The notes: generated by a model not told the origin, from the letters alone. A stretch of 64,000 nucleotides of DNA from Bradyrhizobium sp. Y36 (GCF_002531575.1 NZ_NWTI01000013.1:62001-126000), one strand, 5' to 3'; shown: positions 42,043-50,994, numbered from the stretch's first letter. Program-made: numbers and translations.

Positions 42043-42273
42043 AACCCAGAGCAAGATGACGGTTCGTCCAAATCTCATCGCGCGTTAGTCGCGCGCCGGG
42101 CACGGCACCTGCCAGAAATGCAAATCCCTGCCGGAGGACCGACAGGGATCAGCAGAAGAGATGACGGACGGCGAACGCCCTCATTCGGTGGTCCGTCAAA
42201 GGATCTGCGCCAGCATCGGATCTCCACGCCGCGCAAGCCCGATCTTGTGGGCACGCCGTGCGCCGGCCGCAAA

Positions 42274-42615
42274 TCAGGACTTACCCTTGCCCGGTTGCAT
42301 GAGACTGCCGGTCATCTGCCGCATGTGATCTCCGGCACTGGTGAACTGGCTGCGCAGGAAATCGGACTGGATTCGCATCGCTTCCTGAAGGTCGGTGGCG
42401 TGAACCAACTTGCGCGCATGCTCGAACGCCGACTTCATATTCTGCTCGGTGAAAACCAGCGCCTGCTTCGACACCTCCGTCCCCGCGCCCGGAACGGTCG
42501 ACATCGACTTGCTGGCGGCTTCGAAAAACATGCCGAATGCCTTTTCGGCCTGGTCAATCGTCTTCTCGGCCAGGTCGCGCAGTTCGGCCGGAACTTCGAG
42601 CTTCGGTTCGATCAT
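42274..42615 (-). CDS. Phasin family protein
   Basis: The 113-aa protein is almost entirely helical and matches the phasin layout: LRDLAEKTIDQAEKAFGMFFEAA, then TEQNMKSAFEHARKLVHATDLQEAMRIQSDFLRSQF. Phasins coat polyhydroxyalkanoate granules in the cytoplasm and keep them small. There is no signal peptide. The gene stands alone. Confidence 0.85.
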   Translation of the reverse strand: MIEPKLEVPAELRDLAEKTIDQAEKAFGMFFEAASKSMSTVPGAGTEVSKQALVFTEQNMKSAFEHARKLVHATDLQEAMRIQSDFLRSQFTSAGDHMRQMTGSLMQPGKGKS

Positions 42616-42752
42616 GGTCGCACTCCTCCCGTTTCCCGACTGGATACCACACTTGCGGGATCGCCTTCCAGCGGCCAGCGTCGGGGAAACCCCGCCGGCG
42701 GTCCGGCTCCGGCAGGAAAACGGAAGAAAGGGACGTGAGGCGCGCGGCCGGA

Positions 42753-42938
42753 TCAGGACAAGGGGTGCTCGGGAAGAGCTTCTTCGGTGGCGAGGTCTTC
42801 GACCAGCTTGATGACCTCGAAACGCTGTCGAGGCGCGAGCTTCAGGAACGCGCGGAGCAGGCGCAGACTTTCGACCGTGCCGCCCGCGGGCGCGCCGAGC
42901 CTGAGGTGCAGTTCAGCCGCGAAATTGACGTTCTTCAT
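42753..42938 (-). CDS. Small hypothetical protein
   Basis: From ATG 42938 the 61-aa product reads MKNVNFAAELHLRLGAPAGG, TVESLRLLRAFLKLAPRQRF and ends with EVIKLVEDLATEEALPEHP. It is a soluble helical protein of a kind I have seen in rhizobial genomes but cannot name. AGGTGCGAG before the ATG is a weak ribosome site. Confidence 0.5.
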   Translation of the reverse strand: MKNVNFAAELHLRLGAPAGGTVESLRLLRAFLKLAPRQRFEVIKLVEDLATEEALPEHPLS

Positions 42939-43583
42939 CTCGCACCTATGACAAGCATCGGCCTTCGTGATCCACTCGAGAACCGAACGCCACAACAAGA
43001 CGCCACAACAGGACCCCTATGGCGACAACCCTCGGCCGGGTGGGCCCGGCCAGCTGGCACGCTGAACGAACGTCCGAACGACGGGCTCAACCGTCTGGTT
43101 GCAATTATGCCAAGCAACAACTGGTCCGGCAAGTCCCACCGTTGATTGAGTGATGCTTCGTTCGCATCGCGCCACGGCAATTCCGGATAACAGGAATATC
43201 GACCGCCGTCACCCACCTGCGTCAAGAAGCGTCATCATCACGCACAGAGCCCCGATCGCTGTCAATCGGCACAACGTTTCTGCTTGTTTCCGATATGAAT
43301 GGACGTTGGCGACGAATTGGCGCTTCACCAGCGCATACACGCAATTGTTGCGCCAGACTTCAGCGGTTGTATCGACGCCGAAATGCATCGATCCCGGAAC
43401 CGGATCTCTCCAGACTCCTGATTCCGACGCGGCCGCGGTCCCGGCCAATCCGAAAATGTTTCCGCCCATGAACCGTTGTCCATAAGCGAGCGACCAAGCC
43501 GTTGCGACACGGCCACGCAGACAACGGGCGCCATGGCTGAAACTCTTCGATTCGGGCGCGCGTCAGCACTAAAGGACGACGGC
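42939..43583. other. Stretch without a supported gene
   Basis: I see no convincing gene in these 645 bases. A minus-strand frame at 43209-43469 encodes a cysteine-rich product ending in a hydrophobic run (LTAIGALCVMMTLLDAGG), but it has no good start or family and is not called. No clear repeat, tRNA or terminator was seen. Confidence 0.5.
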
Positions 43584-43940
43584 ATGCTTTCTCGCTGCGA
43601 TCTCATCAAGGGCGCCGCGGTCGCGCTCTTCACCCTCTCGATACAAGGCGCATGGGCGCAGGAGACCAAGATGAACCTGTTCAAGATCATCACCGTCAAG
43701 GACGAAATCGTCGTCGGATTATCGGCGGAGGAACTGCAGGGGCTCGGCGGCAATGATGCGAGCGCGGTCGCGCACGCGCTGGCGCAGAAGGGCGATCTCA
43801 CGGTCTGGCAATACAACGTGCATCGCGGCCCGAATGGCGAACTGCAGCAGGCCCCGACCGCCAAGATCGGGCTTCTGGCCAACGCCTCGCTCCGCGTCGA
43901 GCCCTACACGACACCTTACCAGATCGTGCCGCATCCCTGA
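43584..43940 (+). CDS. Secreted hypothetical protein
   Basis: ATG 43584 has AAGGA 7 bases upstream. The 118-aa precursor has a signal peptide (LIKGAAVALFTLSIQGAWA, cleavage before QET), and the mature part is a short mixed alpha/beta protein (MNLFKIITVKDEIVVGLSAEELQ; LAQKGDLTVWQYNVHRGPNGE). The family is not recognised by me, though it looks complete and gene-like. Confidence 0.7.
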   Translation: MLSRCDLIKGAAVALFTLSIQGAWAQETKMNLFKIITVKDEIVVGLSAEELQGLGGNDASAVAHALAQKGDLTVWQYNVHRGPNGELQQAPTAKIGLLANASLRVEPYTTPYQIVPHP

Positions 43941-43986
43941 GCAACCGGCTGACACGCCGGCGGCGATGGCCGCCGGCGTACCGTCT

Positions 43987-44562
43987 TCATCCGCGCCGCT
44001 CCGCCCGCTGCGCCCCCGTTGCCGTCGCAAAGCCGTAGACCAGCGCCAGCCGGTCCAGGCATTCGCGAAAGCGCCGCGCAAAGTAATCGTTCCAGCGCTG
44101 CGTCCGGACGGCGCGGCGCACGGCGATCTGATCCATGGTCAGGCCCAGTATCAGCACGTCGTGCACCAGCGCGGCGCCGTCCGTGCCGAGTTCGCGCTCG
44201 ACCCGGTTCAGCCGCAGCACCGCCTGGCGCTGGCGCTCGGTGACCGGTTCGCGCGTACGCGCGCCATCGACATATTCCCTCGTCGGGTCCATCGCTTGAG
44301 GCCCCCGCTCCGCCCTTTCCCAATCGTTCTGGAAGGCACGTCCGCCGAGGTATTGCGCCTCGTCGATCTGATGGTGGGCGTGCAGCCGGCCGAGAGGATC
44401 GCCGCGGATCGACCGGACGGCCAGGATCTTCTCACCGGAATCCAGCGCCAGCGGATTGTCGACCTCGACCTCGGTCACGTCGGCATTGAACGGCAGCTCG
44501 CGTGACCGCCTGTCGTAGATCTTCGCCAGTTTGTAGGACTTGTTGCGTCGGACGCGTGCCAA
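43987..44562 (-). CDS. DUF6456 domain protein
   Basis: The TTG at 44562 follows AAAGGAG by 7 bases. The 191-aa product has a basic N-terminus (ARVRRNKSYKLAKIYD) and a C-terminal helical domain (ERQRQAVLRLNRVERELGTDGAALVHDVLILGLTMDQIA...RRFRECLDRLALVYG) typical of DUF6456. In alphaproteobacteria such proteins are often found in phage-derived or cell-cycle regulatory modules. It lies downstream of the GcrA-like gene on the same strand, 46 bases away. Confidence 0.75.
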   Translation of the reverse strand: MARVRRNKSYKLAKIYDRRSRELPFNADVTEVEVDNPLALDSGEKILAVRSIRGDPLGRLHAHHQIDEAQYLGGRAFQNDWERAERGPQAMDPTREYVDGARTREPVTERQRQAVLRLNRVERELGTDGAALVHDVLILGLTMDQIAVRRAVRTQRWNDYFARRFRECLDRLALVYGFATATGAQRAERRG

Positions 44563-44608
44563 GCGGATGCTCCTTTGCGAAATTGACGATTGGACGGGGC
44601 GCACGAGG

Positions 44609-45139
44609 TCAGGCCGCAGAGACCAGCCTCAGCACGACAGGACCCGGGACGCGCGAGGACGCAGCACCGGAGCGGCGTGTCAGGCGCGCATGCGGTGCGC
44701 AATAGCTGGAGCCCGGCCGGCAGGGATGACCGCAGAAGGCGATCGCCTCCCCGTCCTTGTCGCCGCCATAGGGATAGCGGCAGTCGGCCGGCTCGAGCTC
44801 GACCAGTTGGAGCAGGCGCGGCTGAACGCCGACGCAGCGGAGCTTCACTTGCGCCGCAGGCTTCATTGCGGATTTCGGCGGCAAATTCAGGTTCGGCAAC
44901 ACCGCCCGGCGCGGCGAGACCGGAGCCTCGCCCGGCAAATAGGGCGCGAGCGATGGGCTCGTGATCCATTCCGGTATGACGAGCCCGAGCCGCTTGGCGC
45001 GGCCGATCACCGCGTTGCGCGTGTAAGCCGTTCCAAACCTTGCGTTAATCTGTCTTGCGATCTCCGCATAAGACATCCCCTTGCGAAAATAGTCGCGCAG
45101 CGCGTCGGAATGCTCCGACGGCCAATGGCCCGGTTCCAT
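44609..45139 (-). CDS. GcrA-family transcription regulator
   Basis: GcrA works with sigma-70 at methylated promoters to control the alphaproteobacterial cell cycle. The 176-aa protein has the N-terminal DNA-binding domain (HWPSEHSDALRDYFRKGMSYAEIARQINARFGTAYTRNAVIGRAKRLGL) and a C-terminal cysteine cluster (DCRYPYGG, FCGHPCRPGSSYCAPH) typical of the family. AGGA lies 7 bases before the ATG. It is divergent from the S24 repressor gene, with operator-like palindromes between them, so it is more likely a phage-like paralog than the main cell-cycle GcrA. Confidence 0.88.
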   Translation of the reverse strand: MEPGHWPSEHSDALRDYFRKGMSYAEIARQINARFGTAYTRNAVIGRAKRLGLVIPEWITSPSLAPYLPGEAPVSPRRAVLPNLNLPPKSAMKPAAQVKLRCVGVQPRLLQLVELEPADCRYPYGGDKDGEAIAFCGHPCRPGSSYCAPHARLTRRSGAASSRVPGPVVLRLVSAA

Positions 45140-45194
45140 AATGCTGTCCTGTGATGCGCCTCCTCCGATCGCTCGACCGGATGGCGAGACGCAC

Positions 45195-45268
45195 TTTCCG
45201 TTATTCCGAAGCTCAAGTCAAGCCATAATTCTGATATTCATAATTGCATCAATTCCGAATTTCGGATT
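45195..45268. promoter_or_regulatory. Operator-like palindromes between GcrA-like and S24 repressor genes
   Basis: Three similar sites are seen: TTTCCGTTATTCCGAA (45195-45210), ATTCTGATATTCATAAT (45228-45244) and ATTCCGAATTTCGGATT (45252-45268), the last with the perfect inverted repeat TCCGAA-T-TTCGGA. A minus-strand TTGACT box (45219-45214) is close to the first site. The same motifs recur after the repressor gene. Confidence 0.65.
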
Positions 45269-45305
45269 ACAAGAGGCAAGTCGGTGCGCAAACGAGGGAA
45301 TCACC

Positions 45306-45914
45306 ATGTTGGACGTTGCAATGATCGAGCGGGGCCTGGAAAAGACGGGCAAGAGCAAGGGCGGCCTCGCGGCGGCCATGGGCGTGCGGCCCGGCGCGGT
45401 CTCGGAGATCCTCGGCGGCGAGCGTCTGGTGAAGGCTTCGGAGATCATTCCGATCATGGAATATCTCGAGCTCAATCTCGCACCGATCATGGGCCGCGTC
45501 GGCGCCGGTGCCGTGATCGAGCCGGATTACGAGCAGGTTCCGCCGGAGGGGCTCGGCGACATCGCACTGCCCTTCCCGATCATGGAAGAAACCGTCGCAT
45601 TCGAGATCGTGGGCGATTCGATGCTGCCCAAATACGAAAGCGGCGACGTGATCGTGGTCTACAAGGATCAGCGCCATCCGCTGTCGAGCTTCTACGGCGA
45701 GGAGGCCGTGGTCCGGCTCAAGACCGGCGAGCGCTATTTGAAGACCATCGAGCGGGGCAAGAGCCCGTCCGTCGTCAATCTCACCAGCTTCAACGCCAAG
45801 CCGATCGTCGGCGTCAAGCTGGACTGGGTCGGCGAGATCTGCCTGTCCATGCCCAAGGGCCAGCTCGAGCGGCTGCGTGCCAAGTCGGCGCGTCCGCGCA
45901 AGAAGGGCAAGTGA
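45306..45914 (+). CDS. S24-peptidase-type transcriptional repressor (CI/LexA-like)
   Basis: The 202-aa protein has an N-terminal helix-turn-helix (KSKGGLAAAMGVRPGAVSEILGGERLVKASEI) and a C-terminal S24 domain with catalytic Ser in VGDSMLPKYESGDVI and Lys in VVRLKTGERYLKTI. It should repress its targets and cut itself when stimulated by RecA or stress. GAGGG lies 7 bases before the ATG. Similar palindromes upstream, near the divergent GcrA-like gene, and downstream before 46014 suggest it controls itself and both neighbours. Confidence 0.88.
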   Translation: MLDVAMIERGLEKTGKSKGGLAAAMGVRPGAVSEILGGERLVKASEIIPIMEYLELNLAPIMGRVGAGAVIEPDYEQVPPEGLGDIALPFPIMEETVAFEIVGDSMLPKYESGDVIVVYKDQRHPLSSFYGEEAVVRLKTGERYLKTIERGKSPSVVNLTSFNAKPIVGVKLDWVGEICLSMPKGQLERLRAKSARPRKKGK

Positions 45915-45920
45915 CGACGA

Positions 45921-45972
45921 TTTCCGTTATTCGGAAATCGCCCTTGACTTTATTCTGATTTTCGGAAATACT
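45921..45972 (+). promoter_or_regulatory. Promoter with two operator-like palindromes
   Basis: TTTCCG-TTATT-CGGAAA (45921-45937) is a perfect inverted repeat. A -35 box TTGACT (45944-45949) and a -10 box AATACT (45967-45972) are 17 bases apart, and the spacer is almost filled by ATTCTGATTTTCGGAAA (45952-45968). A repressor bound there would block RNA polymerase at the promoter of the gene at 46014. Confidence 0.65.
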
Positions 45973-46013
45973 CTGCCGCGTTCCCGGTGACGGGCGCGCG
46001 GCAGGATCGTTTC

Positions 46014-46289
46014 ATGCAGTATTTCGTCGTGATGATCGACTATGGACGGCGCGGCCGCGAGGCGGTCGTCGATCCGGAAATCACCCGGCGCGAGGTCGTC
46101 TCCCGGATCGCCTCGGGGGAATACCAGAACATCTCGTTCATCCACGAGATCGCGGAGAATTCGGTCGAGGACGTCACCGAGGCCATCCTGGCCGAGGCGG
46201 CCCTTCCCATGATCGACCCCGAAGAGGTCGATCTCCAGGCAATCCGCCTTGATCACGCCCGCGACCTGCGCAAGCACGAACGGACGTGA
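46014..46289 (+). CDS. Hypothetical protein under the S24-type operator
   Basis: The 91-aa product starts MQYFVVMIDYGRRGREAVVD and is a small acidic alpha/beta protein (EITRREVVSRIASGEYQNISFIHEIAENSVEDVTEAIL). The ribosome site is weak (AGGA). I do not know its family. Its promoter carries two palindromes like those before the repressor, so it is probably made when the repressor is cut. Confidence 0.7.
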   Translation: MQYFVVMIDYGRRGREAVVDPEITRREVVSRIASGEYQNISFIHEIAENSVEDVTEAILAEAALPMIDPEEVDLQAIRLDHARDLRKHERT

Positions 46290-46328
46290 CGCAGGCCCTG
46301 AGTGACCTGCGCCACCACAAATCGAGGA

Positions 46329-47303
46329 TCACACCGTGAGCACGGTCGATCCCGTGGTCTTGCGCGCGGCGAGATCGGCATGCGCCCGGGCGGCATCCCT
46401 CAAGGGATAGGTCTGGTGCACCTCGATCTTGACCGCGCCGGACTTGACGACGTCGAACAGCTCGTTCGCCATTGCGACCAGATTCTCCCGCTTGGCGGCG
46501 TAGGTGAACAGCGTCGGCCGGGTGACGTAGAGCGAACCCTTCTGGGCCAGCAGTCCGAGATTGAGCGGCTCGACCGCACCGGAAGATTGACCAAACAGCG
46601 CGGCAACGCCGAGCGGCGCGAGGCAGTCCAGCGACTTCAGGAAGGTGTCCTTGCCGACGGAGTCGTAAACCACCGGCACCTTCTTCCCCCCGGTGATCTC
46701 GTCGACGCGCTTCACGAAATCCTCGCGCGTGTAAATGATGACATGGTCACAGCCATGCGCCTTGGCGAGCTTGGCCTTCTCATCGCTGCTGACCGTGCCG
46801 ATCACGGTCGCGCCGAGATGCTTGGCCCACTGACTGAGGATCAGGCCGACGCCGCCGGCTGCGGCGTGCAGCAGGATGGTGTCGCCGGCCTTCACCCGAT
46901 AGGTCTGCCGGATCAGATATTGCGTCGTCAGCCCCTTCAGCATCATCGCGGCCGCGGTCTTGTCGTCGACGCCATCGGGCAGCTTCAGCAGACGGTCCGC
47001 AGGGATCAGCCGCGCCTCGGAATAGGCACCGAGCGGCGAGGCGCCATAAGCGACACGATCGCCCGGCTTCAGATCGGTAACGCCAGAGCCGACTTCCTCG
47101 ACGACGCCGGCCGCCTCGCTGCCCAGTCCGCTCGGCAATTGCGCCGGGTAAAGGCCCGAGCGGTTGTAGATGTCGACGAAGTTGAGACCGACGGCGGTGT
47201 GGCGAATGCGCGCCTCGCCCGGTCCGGGCTTGCCGACGCTGACTTCCTCCCAGACCAGGACTTCCGGACCGCCGGTCTTGTGAAAACGAATGGCATGCGT
47301 CAT
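46329..47303 (-). CDS. NADPH:quinone oxidoreductase (zinc-free MDR family)
   Basis: The 324-aa protein matches the QOR branch of medium-chain dehydrogenases: VGLNFVDIYNRSGLYP, GLGSEAAGVVEEVGSGV, and the nucleotide motif LLHAAAGGVGLILSQWAKHLGA. Zinc ligands are absent, as expected for this branch. It reduces quinones with NADPH, probably as a detoxifying enzyme in the cytoplasm. ATG 47303 has GGGAG 8 bases upstream. Confidence 0.9.
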   Translation of the reverse strand: MTHAIRFHKTGGPEVLVWEEVSVGKPGPGEARIRHTAVGLNFVDIYNRSGLYPAQLPSGLGSEAAGVVEEVGSGVTDLKPGDRVAYGASPLGAYSEARLIPADRLLKLPDGVDDKTAAAMMLKGLTTQYLIRQTYRVKAGDTILLHAAAGGVGLILSQWAKHLGATVIGTVSSDEKAKLAKAHGCDHVIIYTREDFVKRVDEITGGKKVPVVYDSVGKDTFLKSLDCLAPLGVAALFGQSSGAVEPLNLGLLAQKGSLYVTRPTLFTYAAKRENLVAMANELFDVVKSGAVKIEVHQTYPLRDAARAHADLAARKTTGSTVLTV

Positions 47304-47528
47304 GGGCGTTACTCCCTTTTCGTTGGGTGATGGGCCGAAAAAGCCGGATTGGCCGCAGAAATAGGCATTCTGTCCGCCCGTTACAGTACAGGCACGTAAC
47401 AAGAATGTCACAGCGAGCGACAAACGTCCGTCGTTCCATCTCCGTTCGAAAGAGTTGATGACGCGCTCGTAGCGACCGGCAGTAGCTTCTGCGCGGGGTT
47501 TGGTTGTCGCCTGCGAAGGAGAGCCGAG

Positions 47529-47729
47529 ATGCCAGCTTACGTACAGCATCATCAGGATGTCGAAATCGCGCCCGTGAATTGCCCCACCTGCATGGGGTTT
47601 TTGCCAATGTATGTGCGCGAGGTCGAACCGCATTGGAGCCTCGCCAAAATCGACTTCGTCTATGAATGCGCCGATTGCGGCGCCGAGCTCCGGCAGACCA
47701 TCCGCAAGCCGGAGCTGCTGCGGCACTGA
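47529..47729 (+). CDS. Small zinc-ribbon-like protein
   Basis: The 66-aa product has two CxxC pairs (NCPTC and ECADC) about 30 residues apart, which should bind one zinc ion. There is no other domain. AAGGAGAG precedes the ATG. Function is unknown; similar small proteins are common in Bradyrhizobium. Confidence 0.75.
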   Translation: MPAYVQHHQDVEIAPVNCPTCMGFLPMYVREVEPHWSLAKIDFVYECADCGAELRQTIRKPELLRH

Positions 47730-47877
47730 CCCCGCGAACGGCGAGGCGCCCAACTATTTGCGCTCAGCGGAAAAAGCGCCGTTCACGCGGATCTGATGCC
47801 TCCCAAACGAGGCTTGTTCTTTGCGGGGAACGCAGGCAGAACAAGCCCTAAAGCAAGACCTTTGGGAGCGCCCTTTC

Positions 47878-48825
47878 GTGGCTGATCAGAAGGCCTCGAC
47901 GTCGATCGAGGCAGTGGAGAGCGGCCTCGCCGCGCAGGGCTACATCGCGAGCCGGCAGATCGCGACCGCCGTTTATTTGTCGCAGCAGATCGAGAAGCCG
48001 ATCCTGGTCGAGGGACCCGCGGGCGTCGGCAAGACCGAGCTTGCCAAGGCGATCGCGGCCTGGCGCGGCATGAAGATGATCCGCCTGCAATGCTACGAGG
48101 GCCTCGACGAGGCCAAGGCGCTCTACGAGTGGAAATACGCCAAGCAGCTGCTCTACACCCAGATCCTCAAGGACAAGCTCGGTGAAGTCCTCGGCGGCGC
48201 GCAGACGCTGCATGCCGCGCTCGACCAGTTGCACGATTTCGGCGACGTGTTCTTCTCCAAGGAATTCGTCGAGCCGCGTCCCCTGCTGCAGGCGCTGGAG
48301 CAGCCGGGCGGCTGCGTGCTGCTGATCGACGAGATCGACAAGTCCGACGCGGAATTTGAATCGCTTCTGCTGGAAATCCTCTCCGACTTCCAGGTCACGA
48401 TCCCCGAGCTCGGCACCGTCTCGGCGATCACGCCGCCGACGGTGATCCTCACCTCCAACAGCGAGCGCGACCTCGGCGATGCCCTGAAGCGGCGCTGCCT
48501 GCATCTGCATATCGGCTTCCCCGAGCAACGGCTCGAGGAGCGCATCGTCGAAAGCCGCGTGCCCGGCATCTCGCAGGCGCTGCGCCGGCAGATGGTCGGC
48601 TTCATCCACGAAATCCGCTCGCTCGATCTGAAGAAATTGCCCTCGGTCAGCGAAACCATCGATTGGGCGCGCGTGCTTGTGCTGCTCCAGGCCACTGAGC
48701 TCGACACCGACATCGTCAAGGACACGCTCAACGTGCTCCTGAAATACGAAGCGGACATCGAGGCCGCATCGCCGCAGGTGACGACCTTCATTGCCAAGGC
48801 GGCCCGGTCCAACGTCTTCGGTTGA
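47878..48825 (+). CDS. MoxR-type AAA+ ATPase (CoxD-like)
   Basis: The 315-aa protein has Walker A EGPAGVGKTE, Walker B LLIDEIDKSD and sensor 1 ILTSNSERD. MoxR ATPases work with VWA proteins to load metals or mature enzyme complexes; CoxD of CO dehydrogenase is an example. The GTG start at 47878 follows GGAG by 9 bases. Its stop overlaps the first possible start of the VWA gene downstream, so the two form a pair. The molybdenum hydroxylase genes at 59-63 kb are possible clients, but this is only a guess. Confidence 0.88.
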   Translation: MADQKASTSIEAVESGLAAQGYIASRQIATAVYLSQQIEKPILVEGPAGVGKTELAKAIAAWRGMKMIRLQCYEGLDEAKALYEWKYAKQLLYTQILKDKLGEVLGGAQTLHAALDQLHDFGDVFFSKEFVEPRPLLQALEQPGGCVLLIDEIDKSDAEFESLLLEILSDFQVTIPELGTVSAITPPTVILTSNSERDLGDALKRRCLHLHIGFPEQRLEERIVESRVPGISQALRRQMVGFIHEIRSLDLKKLPSVSETIDWARVLVLLQATELDTDIVKDTLNVLLKYEADIEAASPQVTTFIAKAARSNVFG

Positions 48826-48830
48826 CGCCG

Positions 48831-50222
48831 ATGCGCGAGAACCTCCATCGTTTCTTTCGGGCAGCGCGGGGCGTCGGCGTTCACGTTTCGCCTGCCGAAA
48901 GCATCGATGCGATGCGCGCTGTCGCGAAAGTCGGCATCTCCGACCGCACCGTGCTGCGCGACGCGCTGCTGCTGACGCTCGCCAAGTCGCAGGACGAGAA
49001 GCTTGCGCTCGGCGACTGCTTCGATCTCTTTTTCAGCCAGCCCGAGCCGCGGCAGGACCAGACTGAAGCCGCGGGCAACGACGACGCCGCGCAGGACGCG
49101 GACCAACAGGCGGACCCGTCTTCTTCATCCGGCTCGGCCGGCGAGCCGGGCCAAGCCCAGCCGCCCGAAAGCCTCGGCCCCCTCGCACAGATGCTGCTGT
49201 CGCAGGATCGCAACGCCATCTCGGCCGCGATCGCCAGCGCCTCGGGCGCCGCCTCGCTGTCCGATATCCGCTACTCCACCCAGCGCGGCATCTTTTCGAG
49301 CCGCATCCTCGACGCCATGGGCCTGCAGCGCCTGCGCGACGACCTCGACGAACTCACTGCGACCAACCCTGCGCTGGCCGAGCGTTTGCGCGCCGCGCTC
49401 GACGCCTTGCGCGAGGCGGTGCGCGACACCGTCTCGCAGGGGCTAGCGCTCTATGCCCGCGAAGAGGCCGAGAACCTCCGCAACGAGATTTTGCGCAACG
49501 CGCCGCTCGCCCGCATCGAACGGCGTCAGGTCGCCGAGATGCGCGCCCTGATCCGCCAGATCGCGCGCCGCCTGCGTGAGCGCTATTCCAAGCCGCGCAA
49601 GCGTCAGCGCCGCGGGCATCTCGACGTGCGCCGCACGCTCCGTCGCAACGCCGCCTGGGGCGGCGTGCCCTTCCTGACCGCATGGAAGCGCAAGCATCGC
49701 GACCGGCCGAAGATCGTGGCGATCTGCGACGTCTCCGGTTCGGTCGCCCAGGTCTCCGATTTCTTCCTGCTGCTGATCCACTCGTTGCACGAGGTGGTCG
49801 ACGACGTCCGCTCCTTTGCCTTCTCCTCGCACCTGATCGAGGTCAGCGAAATTCTAGAGAAGAACTCGCCGGAAGAGGCGATGGCCGAGATCATGTCCAA
49901 GGTCGGCTTCGGTTCGTCCGACTACGGCTCCTCGCTGGTCGATTTCGAGAAGGACTTCATGAGCACGCTGACGCCGCAGACCACGGTGATCGTGCTCGGT
50001 GATGCCCGCAGCAACAACCTCGACCCGCGCGCCGATATCCTGCGCCGCATCTCCGAGCGCTCCAAGCGACTGGTCTGGCTCAATCCGGAAGGGCGCCTCG
50101 CCTGGGGCTTTGGCGATTCCGAGATGCCGCGCTATGCGACGTTCTGTACCGTCGTACGCCAATGCGCCACCGCGCAGCAGCTCGAGCGCGCTGTGTCCGA
50201 CATTGTGGCGACTTATCAGTAG
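48831..50222 (+). CDS. VWA-domain protein (CoxE-like)
   Basis: The 463-aa partner of the MoxR ATPase has a helical N-terminal part (HRFFRAARGVGVHVSPAES), a polar Gln/Ser-rich linker, a second helical region and a C-terminal VWA domain. The MIDAS motif is DVSGSV, and a later conserved segment is VIVLGDARSNNLDP. The ATG at 48831 is preferred to a TTG nine bases earlier that overlaps the ATPase stop. It probably binds the ATPase and the client enzyme. Confidence 0.87.
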   Translation: MRENLHRFFRAARGVGVHVSPAESIDAMRAVAKVGISDRTVLRDALLLTLAKSQDEKLALGDCFDLFFSQPEPRQDQTEAAGNDDAAQDADQQADPSSSSGSAGEPGQAQPPESLGPLAQMLLSQDRNAISAAIASASGAASLSDIRYSTQRGIFSSRILDAMGLQRLRDDLDELTATNPALAERLRAALDALREAVRDTVSQGLALYAREEAENLRNEILRNAPLARIERRQVAEMRALIRQIARRLRERYSKPRKRQRRGHLDVRRTLRRNAAWGGVPFLTAWKRKHRDRPKIVAICDVSGSVAQVSDFFLLLIHSLHEVVDDVRSFAFSSHLIEVSEILEKNSPEEAMAEIMSKVGFGSSDYGSSLVDFEKDFMSTLTPQTTVIVLGDARSNNLDPRADILRRISERSKRLVWLNPEGRLAWGFGDSEMPRYATFCTVVRQCATAQQLERAVSDIVATYQ

Positions 50223-50242
50223 GCCTCGCTCGCGAGCCGACG

Positions 50243-50425
50243 TCAGTTTCGCGCAAGCTCCGCTTGCCCTCCGTTGCACTCCCGGAAGTGAGTGGCGATT
50301 TCGTCGAGCGCGCGCTGCTCCCATTCTTCGGCCTGGGCGAGCCAGAAGATCCGGCGATCGAAATCGAGCGCCGCACGCTCTCGGCACAGCGATTCCTGAC
50401 TGCGAATTTCAACCAGCCTGTTCAT
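50243..50425 (-). CDS. Small hypothetical protein
   Basis: From ATG 50425 (AGGAG 8 bases upstream) the 60-aa product is helical and charged: MNRLVEIRSQESLCRERAAL, then DFDRRIFWLAQAEEWEQRALDEI. It resembles small conserved proteins of Bradyrhizobium with unknown roles. It is convergent with the VWA gene. Confidence 0.6.
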   Translation of the reverse strand: MNRLVEIRSQESLCRERAALDFDRRIFWLAQAEEWEQRALDEIATHFRECNGGQAELARN

Positions 50426-50772
50426 GCACTCCACTCCTGCCGCGTGAAGTCATTCCCCGCGAATCAAACTAGCAGAATCCCGGATTTACGGCCTCATGAT
50501 TTCGCGCCGTCCCGTCGCATAATGGGACAGCGATACTTCCCGTGCACTGCGGTAGCTTGCAGCGCAGCATCAACTGCAGATCATCAATTAGTGATCAAGG
50601 CACGCGGACGAATTTCGTGATTGAGCGATCTATTTCTCGTGTCGCAACGAAGTGCGGCAATTTGTGAAGAGACGTTCTAAACGGCTCACCGGATTCCCGA
50701 CTCATTGTCGTCGCACGGTCTTCACGCGGCGTCGCTAACAGAGGCGCCAACGGCACCATCGCTTGAGGCAAC
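50426..50772. other. Stretch without a supported gene
   Basis: These 347 bases between two small genes show no supported gene, repeat or terminator. The base composition is lower in GC than the flanks, which fits a regulatory gap. Confidence 0.5.
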
Positions 50773-50994
50773 ATGAGCAACGATCTCGACTTCGAACTTA
50801 GCCCGGACCAGTGGGAAGCGCTGCGCACACTTCGCAGCCCGCCGTCGAACGGTCGTCTGTCGAAGCCCTATCTCATCGATGGCCTCGTCGCGCTCGGCCT
50901 CGTCGTCATCAATGACGGCGCGCCTGTGATGACGCCAGCCGGACGCAAGGTGCTGGTGCGCGGATCGTGCCGGCTGCTCGACCTCGCGGCGTGA
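50773..50994 (+). CDS. Small hypothetical protein
   Basis: The 73-aa product (MSNDLDFELSPDQWEALRTL...YLIDGLVALGLVVINDGAPVMTPAGRKVLVRG) looks like a winged-helix-type fragment: two helices, then a strand-turn-strand ending in TPAGRKVL, a pattern seen in MarR-like wings. A weak GAGG precedes the ATG. DNA binding is only a suggestion. Confidence 0.6.
   Translation: MSNDLDFELSPDQWEALRTLRSPPSNGRLSKPYLIDGLVALGLVVINDGAPVMTPAGRKVLVRGSCRLLDLAA

Noticed and set aside
43209..43469. Minus-strand ORF of 86 codons
   Set aside because: There is no convincing start, ribosome site or family; the composition is mixed, and only the last third is hydrophobic.
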